A stretch of 64,000 nt of DNA from Heyndrickxia ginsengihumi. GTDB lineage: Bacteria > Bacillota > Bacilli > Bacillales > Bacillaceae_C. The stretch covers positions 1 to 64,000 of the forward strand of contig NZ_JAAIWK010000009.1 of assembly GCF_011008565.1 (NCBI RefSeq), given 5' to 3'. Positions within the stretch are counted from its first letter, which is position 1. The number at the start of each line of letters is the position of its first letter. The notes under the pieces were generated by a model. That model made no database searches. It was not told where the DNA came from and saw only the letters and a list, made by a program, of their open reading frames with translations. Shown here in pieces: positions 29,234-38,148 of the stretch. The position numbers and the translations under genes are program-made.

Positions 29234-30522
29234 TCTTTTCCCTCCTGCAAACGTTTTTCAACCGCTCTTAAATGTCCGACAAGCTGTTCTTCATTTGCAA
29301 TCGCAATAACAGAAGGTGCTGCTTGCTTCAACGCTTCCTCTGAATAATATAAATACGTAATTTTTTTCACAAAATCATCCACAGATAACCCTGAAGAAAA
29401 GCGGGCAGTACCAGATGTTGGTAATACATGGTTTGGCCCTCCAAAATAATCACCGATTGCTTCTGGGGTATGCTCCCCTAGAAAAACCGAACCTGCATTT
29501 TGTACTTTACTTAAATGGAGCAACGGATTTTCTACTTGAATTTCTAAATGCTCAGGCGCAAGCTGATTGACAATTTCAAATGCAGTATGTATATCGTTTA
29601 CAAGAAGTGCTGCACTTTGACTTTTAATCGCTGCAGTTGCAATTTCTTTTCTAGGTAAAACAGCACATTGCTTTTCCAGCTCTTTTTGCGTTTCTTCAAT
29701 TAATTTCCGCGAAGTCGTCACGAGAAACGTTCTTGCATTCTTATCATGTTCTGCTTGGGCAATTAAATCTGCTGCAATATATACTGGATTAGCATGATCA
29801 TCTGCAATAACGGCTACCTCTGACGGTCCTGCGATCATATCAATACCAACTGTTCCATATACTAATGATTTGGCAGCCGCTACATATGCATTTCCTGGGC
29901 CGACAATTTTATCTACATTCGGAATTGATTCCGTCCCGTAAGCAAGTGCTGCAATTGCTTGGATTCCACCGATTTTATAAATGGTATTGACCCCTGCAAT
30001 ATCAGCTGCAACTGATAAAATCGGGGCGATCTCTTTCCCGTTCCGAACAGGGGTTACCATGATGACTTCCTTTACACCTGCTAATACAGCAGGAATTGCA
30101 TTCATCAATACTGTAGACGGGTAACATGCGGTACCACCTGGCACATAAATTCCGACGCGTTCTAAAGGCCGAAATAATTGTCCTGAAATGATATCTTCGC
30201 TCATGTCCATCATACGTGAATTTTGCAACTGTTTTCTATGAAAGTTCCGAATATTTTCGGCAGCTTTTTGTAATGCGGTAATCACATCTTCAGAAACTTC
30301 ATTCCAAGCGTGCTTTCGTTCTTCCTCTGAAACTTCCCATTGTTCTGGAACTTTACCGTCAAATTTTAACACATATTTTCTTAATGCCTCATCGCCATTT
30401 AATTGGATTTCATCAAGCACTTTTTTTGCAGTTGTTAAAATTTCTGGATTTAACGCATTACTTTTATTGTTTGAAGAAAGGAATGTTTTCGTAAATTCCT
30501 CTCGTGTTAACTCCCTTATCAT
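29230..30522 (-). CDS. hisD: Histidinol dehydrogenase HisD
   Basis: NAD-dependent zinc enzyme performing the last two oxidations to histidine. Conserved [47 protein letters not shown] and the late [10 protein letters not shown] with zinc-binding His are visible. Its 430 residues are full length. Confidence 0.98.
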   Translation of the reverse strand: MIRELTREEFTKTFLSSNNKSNALNPEILTTAKKVLDEIQLNGDEALRKYVLKFDGKVPEQWEVSEEERKHAWNEVSEDVITALQKAAENIRNFHRKQLQNSRMMDMSEDIISGQLFRPLERVGIYVPGGTACYPSTVLMNAIPAVLAGVKEVIMVTPVRNGKEIAPILSVAADIAGVNTIYKIGGIQAIAALAYGTESIPNVDKIVGPGNAYVAAAKSLVYGTVGIDMIAGPSEVAVIADDHANPVYIAADLIAQAEHDKNARTFLVTTSRKLIEETQKELEKQCAVLPRKEIATAAIKSQSAALLVNDIHTAFEIVNQLAPEHLEIQVENPLLHLSKVQNAGSVFLGEHTPEAIGDYFGGPNHVLPTSGTARFSSGLSVDDFVKKITYLYYSEEALKQAAPSVIAIANEEQLVGHLRAVEKRLQEGKE

Positions 30523-31139
30523 TTAAAAATCACCTCTTGCTGCAGCTTTTTAATAAATGGATCCAATGATGATTTTTTGATCTTCAATGCCGATCGATTG
30601 GCAATTAATCTTGCTGTAATCGGTTGAACTTCATCAAGAATCTCCAGCCCGTTTTCCTTAAGCGTCGTTCCTGTTTCAACAATATCAACAATTGCATCAG
30701 CCAACCCTAAAATAGGGGCCAATTCTACTGAGCCTTCTAATTTTACAATGTCAACGGATTCTTGCTTTTGGCGAAAATAACGGTGGGTAATATTCGGATA
30801 TTTTGTTGCAATTCTTCTTTTCCGTTGGACATTTTCAAGTGACTTTTTACCAGCTAACGCAAACCGACATTTTCCAAAAGGAAGTGGTAATAAATCAAAA
30901 ACATCTGGTTGATATTCTACTAAAATATCTTCACCTATAATCCCGAGATCACAAATACCATATTCAACATATGTAGCAACATCGACCCCTTTTGCAAAAA
31001 TAAAGGTCATCTCCTCTGCCTCTACAAATAGTTTTCTTCCTTTATTTTCAAGAGGTTCAATATTAAAGCCCAATGACTTTAAATATTGCAAAAATTGTTT
31101 TTCTAGTCTTCCTTTAGTGAGCGCAATATTAATCTTCAT
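30519..31139 (-). CDS. hisG: ATP phosphoribosyltransferase, short form, HisG
   Basis: First and rate-setting step of histidine synthesis. At 206 residues this is the short form that lacks the C-terminal histidine-sensing domain and needs HisZ, encoded just upstream. The PRPP loop DIVETGTTLKENGLE is clear. Overlaps hisZ by 11 bp and hisD by 4 bp. Confidence 0.98.
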   Translation of the reverse strand: MKINIALTKGRLEKQFLQYLKSLGFNIEPLENKGRKLFVEAEEMTFIFAKGVDVATYVEYGICDLGIIGEDILVEYQPDVFDLLPLPFGKCRFALAGKKSLENVQRKRRIATKYPNITHRYFRQKQESVDIVKLEGSVELAPILGLADAIVDIVETGTTLKENGLEILDEVQPITARLIANRSALKIKKSSLDPFIKKLQQEVIFK

Positions 31140-32262
31140 ATGAAGTCACCTCCCATTTGTTATCATCTTTCTTCATAATGATTAACATTTCATCATATTG
31201 GTTTGTTTTAGGAATATCATACCTAATATCAACAATTTTATTAGTTAAAGACTGTCTATGTTTTTCTGCATATGCTAATGTTTCATCATTAGCAATAATA
31301 CAAATTTTTTCCATCTTCATTTCCGGTCTAATTTGTTCTGCAAGAATATCTACATCAAATGCGATCCCGACTGCAGATGTTACAAGCTGATATCGATCGT
31401 ATAATTTATCATATCTGCCCCCAGAAAAACATGTTGCCCCATTTTGTTTTAAAAATCCTCTAAATAAAGTTCCTGTATAATAAGGTAAGTTTTTGACTCT
31501 CCCTAGGTCGATAATTAAATCTTCTATGCCAATGTTTCTTAAGGTCATCCCTAGTTGTTTTATATGTTTTAAAATAGAGATTAGTTTTGGCTGATCTTCC
31601 CATCTATCAAAATATTCATCTATCATTTCAAATGGACCATAGGCATCCACCAACGTTGCTAACACTTCTGCTTCTTTTTCATGGCCATTTTGTTTCGCAA
31701 TTTCATAAACTTCATCTTTCCGTTTATCATGCATGGCATTTCTTAAACGGTCAACTTGCTCCTCTGAAAGATTAAGCTTTGTCACCCATTCCTCGAAAAT
31801 ACCTGTGTGTCCTAGTTCTACAATTACATCATTTATTTGTAACTGATTTAAAAATTCATAAGCTAGAAACAGGCATTCACTTTCCCCTAATAATGCAGGT
31901 AATTGTACAATTTCGATTCCAACTTGACGACTTTCAACCCCCGGTATTTCTTGACGGAATATTGATCCGTGATATGCCCATTTATGTTGATCCATATGAT
32001 GATTTGTAAGTGCTCTAGAAATAGATGTAGTCCAATCCGGTCTTAATACTTCAATTGCCCCATCGCGGTTAAACCATTTCAACATATTTTGTAACGACAT
32101 GCCAACATGATCATTTGTAAAAGTATCAGCATACTCAACAAGCGGTGTTGAAATTTCTGTATAATTACGGGATAGTGCAACTTGTCGAAAAGTTTCAAAA
32201 ACTTTAAAACGATTTGCTACTACTTGCCCGATATCATCTTTACTGCCCTCAGGTAAAAACAT
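31129..32262 (-). CDS. hisZ: ATP phosphoribosyltransferase regulatory subunit HisZ
   Basis: Paralogue of the catalytic core of histidyl-tRNA synthetase that forms an octamer with HisG and provides feedback inhibition by histidine. Class II synthetase-like segments (STPLVEYADTF, VLRPDWTTSISRAL, GIEIVQLPALLGESE, and FSGGRYDKLYDRY) are present, but there is no anticodon-binding domain. First gene of the operon; 377 residues. Its presence fits the short HisG. Confidence 0.96.
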   Translation of the reverse strand: MFLPEGSKDDIGQVVANRFKVFETFRQVALSRNYTEISTPLVEYADTFTNDHVGMSLQNMLKWFNRDGAIEVLRPDWTTSISRALTNHHMDQHKWAYHGSIFRQEIPGVESRQVGIEIVQLPALLGESECLFLAYEFLNQLQINDVIVELGHTGIFEEWVTKLNLSEEQVDRLRNAMHDKRKDEVYEIAKQNGHEKEAEVLATLVDAYGPFEMIDEYFDRWEDQPKLISILKHIKQLGMTLRNIGIEDLIIDLGRVKNLPYYTGTLFRGFLKQNGATCFSGGRYDKLYDRYQLVTSAVGIAFDVDILAEQIRPEMKMEKICIIANDETLAYAEKHRQSLTNKIVDIRYDIPKTNQYDEMLIIMKKDDNKWEVTSYED

Positions 32263-32335
32263 CTCTCTTCACTTCCCACGTATGATTCTTTAGTTTGTTA
32301 TCACTCTAATACACTAAAGGATTTTGATTGACCTA

Positions 32336-32365
32336 AATATACCATATTTTGTTCATTTACGTCAA
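32336..32365 (-). promoter_or_regulatory. Promoter of the his operon
   Basis: On the minus strand TTGACG (32360-32365) and TATATT (32336-32341) are 18 bp apart. The leader of about 65 nt before hisZ is too short for a T-box riboswitch, and none is seen. Confidence 0.6.
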
Positions 32366-32443
32366 CTTAAATATTTACATTGGCTCATTCTTTAAAAAAT
32401 TATGATAAAATAAAATCATTCTTCAGTAAAAGGAGCGAGAATC

Positions 32444-33616
32444 TTGACCGAAAGACTATATTATAGCTCGCCACGCACTTTTAAATGGGAAACAGAGATC
32501 ACAAGTTCTTTTTTAAAGGAAAACGGGGGTTGGGCTATTACATTGAAAGCAACCGCCTTCTATCCTGAAGGAGGCGGACAGCCTTGTGATACCGGAACAA
32601 TTGACGGCATCACGGTGCTCGATGTATACGAAGAAAATGATGAAGTCTATCATGTTGTAGCAAAAAGACCTGAGAAGTCGTATGTCGTTTGTGAAGTTGA
32701 TCAAGAACGCCGTCTTGATCATACACAGCATCATAGTGCCCAGCATTTACTTTCAGCCGTTTGTATTGAATTATTTGAGGCCGTCACAGAAAGCTTCCAT
32801 CTTGGACGTGATGCTGTCTCCATTGATCTCAGTATTTCCTCACTTAGTGACCAACAAATGAAAGAAATTGAAAAGAAGGCAAACCAATACATACAAGAAA
32901 ACCATGAAATTAAAACCTATATTGTAACAGAAAAGCAATTCAGACAATTGCCTCTGCGAAAAAGACCTGAAATAACAGGAGACATTCGAATTGTTGAAAT
33001 AGCTGGTATTGATGTTTCTGCCTGCTGTGGAACACATGTACAGCTCACTGGTGAAATTGGTTTATTAAAGTGTTTAAAAACGGAAAAGCATCGTGGGAAG
33101 ACAAGACTTTATTTCATATGTGGTATGAGGGCACTTACAGACTACCAACAACAGCATCATATTCTTAATACAGTTGCTAACCATTTTTCAACTTCAAAAG
33201 AAGATCTGCCAAATCGGATCATCAAATTAGTAGAAGACACTAAAGCATTGCAACGAGATTTGGAAAATGTTACTGGTGAACTCGCGAAGCTGCAAGCGGC
33301 ACAAATCATCCAGCAACAAACAGGACTCACCATTGCCAAAACTTTTATTGATAAGCCTATTAAAACATGTGAAATCATTGCGAAAGAAATACTAAAAGAA
33401 CATCATCAGCTGATTGTTTTTTCATCTCTTAAAGACAAAAAAATCTTATTGATGCATAATGGCAAGCTGGAAGTCCATTGCGGAAACGTAATTAAAGAAT
33501 ATGCCCGTAAATGGAACGGAAAAGGCGGAGGCAACCAGCAAAAAGCACAAGCTATATTTCAACATGAAGCGGATCTTCAAGAAATGTTTCAGTTTTTATC
33601 AAAACATTTAGTATAG
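32444..33616 (+). CDS. Alanyl-tRNA editing protein, AlaX-L type
   Basis: Free-standing editing enzyme that hydrolyses mischarged Ser- or Gly-tRNA(Ala). The N-terminal part resembles the editing domain of AlaRS (FYPEGGGQPCDTG); metal ligands are HTQHHSAQHLL and CCGTHV. The C-terminal part (about 260-390) is a DHHA1-like domain with GKGGGNQQKAQAIF. At 390 residues this is the long form. The start is TTG 32444 with AGGAG 8 nt upstream. It is divergent from the his operon and monocistronic. Confidence 0.92.
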   Translation: MTERLYYSSPRTFKWETEITSSFLKENGGWAITLKATAFYPEGGGQPCDTGTIDGITVLDVYEENDEVYHVVAKRPEKSYVVCEVDQERRLDHTQHHSAQHLLSAVCIELFEAVTESFHLGRDAVSIDLSISSLSDQQMKEIEKKANQYIQENHEIKTYIVTEKQFRQLPLRKRPEITGDIRIVEIAGIDVSACCGTHVQLTGEIGLLKCLKTEKHRGKTRLYFICGMRALTDYQQQHHILNTVANHFSTSKEDLPNRIIKLVEDTKALQRDLENVTGELAKLQAAQIIQQQTGLTIAKTFIDKPIKTCEIIAKEILKEHHQLIVFSSLKDKKILLMHNGKLEVHCGNVIKEYARKWNGKGGGNQQKAQAIFQHEADLQEMFQFLSKHLV

Positions 33617-33624
33617 GAACAACA

Positions 33625-33666
33625 AAAAGAGCGTCCATAAAAACTGTTTTTTTTGGACGCTCTTCT
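33625..33666 (+). terminator. Terminator of the AlaX gene
   Basis: AGAGCGTCC pairs with GGACGCTCT, followed by TCTTTG; it lies 10 bp behind the stop. Confidence 0.75.
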
Positions 33667-33697
33667 TTGTTGCCTTTTTGTCAAAATATTTATCAAA

Positions 33698-33773
33698 TTG
33701 GAGTGAAAGCTACCTGCTGGATGATCATTACGTGCGGAAAGTGTGTACCTTGGACCGAAATCAACTACTTTAT
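33698..33773 (+). repeat. Dispersed GC-rich repeat, internally deleted remnant
   Basis: Begins TTGGAGTGAAAG and ends GTGCGGAAAGTGTG...GGACCGAAATCAAC, matching both ends of copies A to C while lacking the central GGCTGAGACCCC part. About 76 bp. Confidence 0.5.
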
Positions 33774-33786
33774 AAAGAAAACATAA

Positions 33787-34725
33787 CTATTTGAAAAACG
33801 TATGCTTTTTGTTTACTTTTAATATATCACCCGTCCACCCTTTTTTATATAAATAAATATAGAGCAATATCGTATTTAAACTGATGATTACAATGGAAAA
33901 AAGATATCCGTATTTCCAGCCTAGCTCAGGCATATGTTTAAAATTCATCCCCCATAATGCTCCCCATGCTGAAACAGGGGTAAAAAGAGTCGTCAACACT
34001 GTCAATGTTTTCATGATGGAGTTCCCTCTAAAGTTAGAAACAACGTCTTCTAAATTTACAAGCGCATCAATTTCTTGCTGATATTCGTCTAATAACATTG
34101 CACACCTTTTAATTTTTTTGTTGAAACGATTTATTTGCGGGAGATGAAATACATCCTCATCACATATTTCTTCAAGACCAATAAGAATCTCTTTCAAAGG
34201 AATAATCATATTTTTCCATATTAGTAATTCATGCCGTCTTTGATGAATATTTTCCAAAATATTGATATTATTATGCTTGCGAATGTCCCATAATAATTGA
34301 TTTAATTTTAATTCGAAATCATCAATGTTATATAAATAATTTTTTACTAATTCACTTAAAATCACAAAAAAGGCCTCAATCGCATGATGAGATAGTTTCA
34401 TTTCTGCCAAAACATGCTCTATCGTGCTATGTTCGAGCATTTCAAACTTGAGTCCGACAGTAACTAGCATCTTTTCTGTTATGTAAAAATGAAATAGCTC
34501 ACTTTCTTCACGATTATGAACATGCTGATAGTAGACACATGAACCTTTCATAATGGGGGAATATGAAAGAAACGGTTCAACAGATAAAAAATTGCTCTCC
34601 TGGCTCTCCAATGTTTCATACCAAGCCATACAATCTTTATTTGATTGCAGCATCGACAATATATTTTGATCATGATCATCCTCAAAATGAAACCATGTCC
34701 AGTCGTTCGGAGATAAATGAATCAT
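33787..34725 (-). CDS. CorA-family divalent cation transporter (divergent)
   Basis: Predicted inner-membrane magnesium or metal channel of 312 residues. A long acidic/helical cytosolic domain is followed by two C-terminal membrane helices joined by the signature GMN (ALWGMNFKHMPEL), the pore-entrance motif of CorA. The start chosen is ATG 34725 with AGGAGG 5 nt upstream; the ATG at 34740 overlaps that site. The N-terminal domain is diverged from housekeeping CorA, so the ion preference is open (zinc-type ZntB is also possible). Confidence 0.85.
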   Translation of the reverse strand: MIHLSPNDWTWFHFEDDHDQNILSMLQSNKDCMAWYETLESQESNFLSVEPFLSYSPIMKGSCVYYQHVHNREESELFHFYITEKMLVTVGLKFEMLEHSTIEHVLAEMKLSHHAIEAFFVILSELVKNYLYNIDDFELKLNQLLWDIRKHNNINILENIHQRRHELLIWKNMIIPLKEILIGLEEICDEDVFHLPQINRFNKKIKRCAMLLDEYQQEIDALVNLEDVVSNFRGNSIMKTLTVLTTLFTPVSAWGALWGMNFKHMPELGWKYGYLFSIVIISLNTILLYIYLYKKGWTGDILKVNKKHTFFK

Positions 34726-34796
34726 GAAAAACCTCCTCATCCATATTATGAATCAATATTCTTCAATCAAAACTGTCATCGTCTCAAATAACGTAA

Positions 34797-36980
34797 TTAA
34801 TCTTGATTAGGCAAAGATTTTGTTTCCATCCGACGTTCAAATAAAAATTGAAGTTTTTGATCGATTAATTTTAATTTTGCATTGAATGTACGGCCATTCT
34901 TCTTAAATCCTTTGATAAGATTCGTTTCTTCCCCTAATAGAAGTTTTTTTACATTCGTTTGACTAATCTTCTTGCCTAGGATCATTTTAGGTAAAGTAAA
35001 TGAACATTTCGTTTGTTTATATTGGCTACAACCGTAAAATTTCCCTTTATCTATAATATCCCCATTACAAACGGCGCATTTACCAACTTTTTTCCCTAAA
35101 GTAAATTTAGAGTTTGTACGAATGATTTCCTCTGTTTTTAAACCTGAAAACTCCCAATTAGGGGATGATTGGATAGCGTCTTCCACGATCTTACGGGACA
35201 GTTTCTTTACTTGTTCCATAAATGTAGCAGCTTGTGCTGTTCCAACACCAATTTCAGATAAACGCTGCTCCCACTTCGCTGTCATTTCCGGGGACGCTAA
35301 AATTTTATTTCCAATTGCTCTAATAAGCACTTTTGCTTTATCTGTTGCGTAAACTTGATTTTTTTTAATTTCTATATATTTACGGTCCTTTAACAGTGTA
35401 ATAATTCCTGCCCGTGTTGCTTCAGTACCAAGCCCCTCAACCTTTTTCAATACTTTTTCTAACTCTTCATTTTCCAAGTATTTCCCCGCTGTTTTCATTA
35501 AAATAATAAGCTGCCCCTCTGTATATCTTTTCGGAGGTTGCGTCTTCCCTTCTTTAACTTCTACTTTTTTGACCGTTCCATGTTGATTTTTTTCAACATT
35601 TGGCAAGAGCTCATCTTTTCCATCTTTTCCTTGATGCAAGACCTTTCTCCAGCCTTCTTGAATAAGTTGCTTCCCTTTTGAAACAAAAATGGCACGAGAA
35701 TCGACTAATGTAGTAATGGTCGTATAGTCAAAAATTGCTTGTTGATAATGGGCAGCAATTAATCTTCTAATAACCAAATCATATATTTTTCTTTCATCAG
35801 AAGGAAGAGAATTTGGATTTACAACTTGTTCTGTGGGAATAATCGCATAGTGATCTGTCACCTTTTTTTCATTGACAAATCGTTTATTTTGAACAATATT
35901 CGTTTTTGGTAAGGGGAAATATGCTTCATATTCTGAAAAATGATGGATCTTACTTAAAATAGCAGGAAATGTCTCAGCCTCACCTTTCGTAACATAGTTA
36001 GAATCAGATCGAGGATATGAAACAATTCCTTTTTGATATAACGATTGTAAAATGTCTAATGTTTTTTTCGGCGGAAATTTAAATAACTGATTGGCTGTTG
36101 CTTGTAATGCCGAAAGATTAAATAGTAAGGGCGGCTGAAATTCTTTCCGCTCTGTTTTGACATCATTGACTACAGCTGTTTTTTGCTCACAAAATGCAGC
36201 AATTTTTTTGGCAAGCTCAGGATCTTGCAAACGGGATTCCCCATCTTTCTCCCATTTCCCAATATAACTCTTGCCATCAACGTGAAAAGTGGCAAACACT
36301 TCCCAAAAAGGTTGCGATTGAAATTGTTCAATTTCAATTTCCCTTTTGACAATGAGAGCAAGTGTTGGCGTTTGAACACGTCCTACTGAAAATACATCAT
36401 TGATTCCTTTTTGTTTAAGAAGAATACTATACACCCGCGACGCATTCATGCCAACTAGCCAATCTGCACAAGTACGAGCATATGCTTCATAGTATAAAGC
36501 ACGAGTATCTTGATCAGTTAATAATTGTTGAAATCCTTGTTTAATTGCTTCTTTCGTTAACGAAGAAATCCATAATCTTTTTAGCGGCTTATTCACACCA
36601 GTTAACATAATAATATTACGAACGATTAATTCTCCTTCTCTTCCAGCATCACCTGCATGAATAATTTCGGTTACATGCTCATCTTTTAGCAACTGTTTCA
36701 CGATTTGAAATTGTTTATACTTTGATTTTGCAACCTCATATTTAAATTGATTTGGAATCATCGGCAACATGTCAAGCTTCCACTGTTTCCATTCTGCGTG
36801 ATAAGTTTCCGGTTGCACTAGTTGTGTTAGATGCCCGATTGCCCAAGTACAATAAGCCCCATTGGGAAAAATTGAATTAGGTTGTATTTGGATATAGCCA
36901 TTACGTTTTGTATGTGGAAATGGAGAGCAAAGTGTACTGCCTTGGTCCGGTTTTTCTGCAATAATTAACGGAAATGACAT
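34797..36980 (-). CDS. topB: DNA topoisomerase III
   Basis: Type IA topoisomerase that decatenates DNA during replication and recombination. Numbered from an ATG at 36992: toprim motif AGDAGREGE at about 113-121, the SVGRVQTPTLAL motif near 202-213, and active-site Tyr at about 326 in SYPRSDS. A single four-Cys zinc-finger-like element (CAVCNG...YGCSQYKQTKC) lies near the C terminus. Start ambiguous: ATG 36992 abuts GAGGAG, while ATG 36980 is 12 nt away. The toprim entry IIAEKPDQG is slightly unlike the usual LAEKPSVG, and the catalytic segment has S for T (PRSDS), so this may be a diverged paralogue rather than the housekeeping TopB. Confidence 0.88.
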   Translation of the reverse strand: MSFPLIIAEKPDQGSTLCSPFPHTKRNGYIQIQPNSIFPNGAYCTWAIGHLTQLVQPETYHAEWKQWKLDMLPMIPNQFKYEVAKSKYKQFQIVKQLLKDEHVTEIIHAGDAGREGELIVRNIIMLTGVNKPLKRLWISSLTKEAIKQGFQQLLTDQDTRALYYEAYARTCADWLVGMNASRVYSILLKQKGINDVFSVGRVQTPTLALIVKREIEIEQFQSQPFWEVFATFHVDGKSYIGKWEKDGESRLQDPELAKKIAAFCEQKTAVVNDVKTERKEFQPPLLFNLSALQATANQLFKFPPKKTLDILQSLYQKGIVSYPRSDSNYVTKGEAETFPAILSKIHHFSEYEAYFPLPKTNIVQNKRFVNEKKVTDHYAIIPTEQVVNPNSLPSDERKIYDLVIRRLIAAHYQQAIFDYTTITTLVDSRAIFVSKGKQLIQEGWRKVLHQGKDGKDELLPNVEKNQHGTVKKVEVKEGKTQPPKRYTEGQLIILMKTAGKYLENEELEKVLKKVEGLGTEATRAGIITLLKDRKYIEIKKNQVYATDKAKVLIRAIGNKILASPEMTAKWEQRLSEIGVGTAQAATFMEQVKKLSRKIVEDAIQSSPNWEFSGLKTEEIIRTNSKFTLGKKVGKCAVCNGDIIDKGKFYGCSQYKQTKCSFTLPKMILGKKISQTNVKKLLLGEETNLIKGFKKNGRTFNAKLKLIDQKLQFLFERRMETKSLPNQD

Positions 36981-37070
36981 TAAACCGTTCATCTCCTCTC
37001 TTTTCTTATATAAATATACTTTACTATGATTTTAACAGTTTTCCAATGACTGCAGATCGCCGTGCAAAAA

Positions 37071-37103
37071 TAAAAGCCTAATCCAGCAAACGGATTAGAC
37101 TTA
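37071..37103 (-). terminator. Terminator of the YocH-like gene
   Basis: CTAATCC / GGATTAG stem with a T-rich run on the minus strand (CTTTTATTTTT), 30 bp past the stop. Confidence 0.7.
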
Positions 37104-37131
37104 TAGAAAATATTTATTCTATATTAATATA

Positions 37132-37950
37132 TTAATCAAGAACTTTTACAGTTACTGTTTTTCTACCCCAGTTTTGAGCATCACTATTGTTCGGTACTAA
37201 AACATCAATACGATTTCCTTTAATAGCCCCGCCAGTGTCTGCGGCAATGGCAGTTCCGTAACCTTCTACATATACTTTACTTCCTAATGGAATTACATTC
37301 GGATCGACAGCAATGACTTTGGCATTTGGACTGTTTTTAAGATTCATACCTGTCGCTGACACGCCTGAACATCCAGCACAATCAGCAGTATAAGCCGTTG
37401 CGGTCACTGTAATTTGCTTACCACCTTGATCTGATGATGTATTACTACTAGATTGTGTAGGTGTCTCGCTGCTAGCTTGTGTAGATGCTGACTTTACTTC
37501 TACTGTTGGCTTATTTACGGTTACTTTTGTTTGCGTCGGTTGAACTTGTTGTGCCTTATGTACGGCCCCAGCTTCTCCGCTACTAGTATTTACCGTAATT
37601 TTATTTTTTGGGAAAATAACATCGGATTGTAAATTATTCCAGTCCTTAAGCTGATCCACTGTTACCCCGTATTGATCGGCAATATCTGATAAAGTGTCTC
37701 CAGCTTTAACAATGTAAACTGAATCTGAAGAATTTGTATTTGGAGAAACAACTATTTTTTGTGATGGGTAAATCATATTTGAAGATAATTGATTCATTTC
37801 TTTAATATCATTTATGCTCGTTTCATATTTTTGTGAAATCCCCCAAAGTGTATCTCCTTGTTTCACATCATATGTGTCAGCTGAAGCATTGGCAGCCATT
37901 ACACCTGATAGAGTTAATACTGTGGCAAACGCTGTTACTGCTTTTTTCAT
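37132..37950 (-). CDS. yocH: YocH-like cell-wall hydrolase (LysM x2, 3D domain)
   Basis: Exported wall enzyme of 272 residues. Signal peptide about 1-25 (MKKAVTAFATVLTLSG), two LysM peptidoglycan-binding modules (about 26-70, VKQGDTLWGISQKY; and about 76-120, VKAGDTLSDIADQY), a Thr/Gln/Ser linker, and a C-terminal 3D domain (about 180-272) whose three aspartates appear in AYTADCAGCSG, VIAVDPNVIPLGS and AADTGGAIKGNRID. This is the order in B. subtilis YocH, an autolysin in the WalRK regulon. The start chosen is ATG 37950 behind AAGGAGG; the longer frame to 38007 is unlikely. Confidence 0.9.
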   Translation of the reverse strand: MKKAVTAFATVLTLSGVMAANASADTYDVKQGDTLWGISQKYETSINDIKEMNQLSSNMIYPSQKIVVSPNTNSSDSVYIVKAGDTLSDIADQYGVTVDQLKDWNNLQSDVIFPKNKITVNTSSGEAGAVHKAQQVQPTQTKVTVNKPTVEVKSASTQASSETPTQSSSNTSSDQGGKQITVTATAYTADCAGCSGVSATGMNLKNSPNAKVIAVDPNVIPLGSKVYVEGYGTAIAADTGGAIKGNRIDVLVPNNSDAQNWGRKTVTVKVLD

Positions 37951-38002
37951 AAATATTTTCCTCCTTTTTGTTAGCTGTTTATTTGCTAACAGTGAACATC
38001 CT

Positions 38003-38019
38003 ATCACATGAACATAACA
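38003..38019 (-). promoter_or_regulatory. Candidate WalR box upstream of the YocH-like gene
   Basis: On the minus strand TGTTAT-N5-TGTGAT fits the WalR direct repeat TGTWAH-N5-TGTWAH at 11 of 12 positions, 53 nt before the start codon. WalR control is established for yocH in B. subtilis; the site here is inferred from sequence only, and no firm -10/-35 pair is visible. Confidence 0.35.
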
Positions 38020-38119
38020 GGAAAATAACTAGGAGATGTATATTGTATTACATTAAAATGTTTCAGCTGTAACATTAAGCGTAAACTGTAATATTTGTAA
38101 TGGTTTTTTTAGGCATATC

Positions 38120-38147
38120 AAAACACCGTCATTTTCTGACAGTGTTT
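38120..38147 (-). terminator. Probable terminator behind the FAD-Rieske gene
   Basis: AACACCGTCA / TGACAGTGTT (one mismatch) with a short loop, 2 bp past the stop, and TTTT on the minus strand. Confidence 0.5.
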
Positions 38148-38148
38148 G

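Noticed and set aside
32263-32335. T-box or histidine attenuator before hisZ
   Set aside because: The leader is too short and lacks the T-box sequence and a terminator hairpin.
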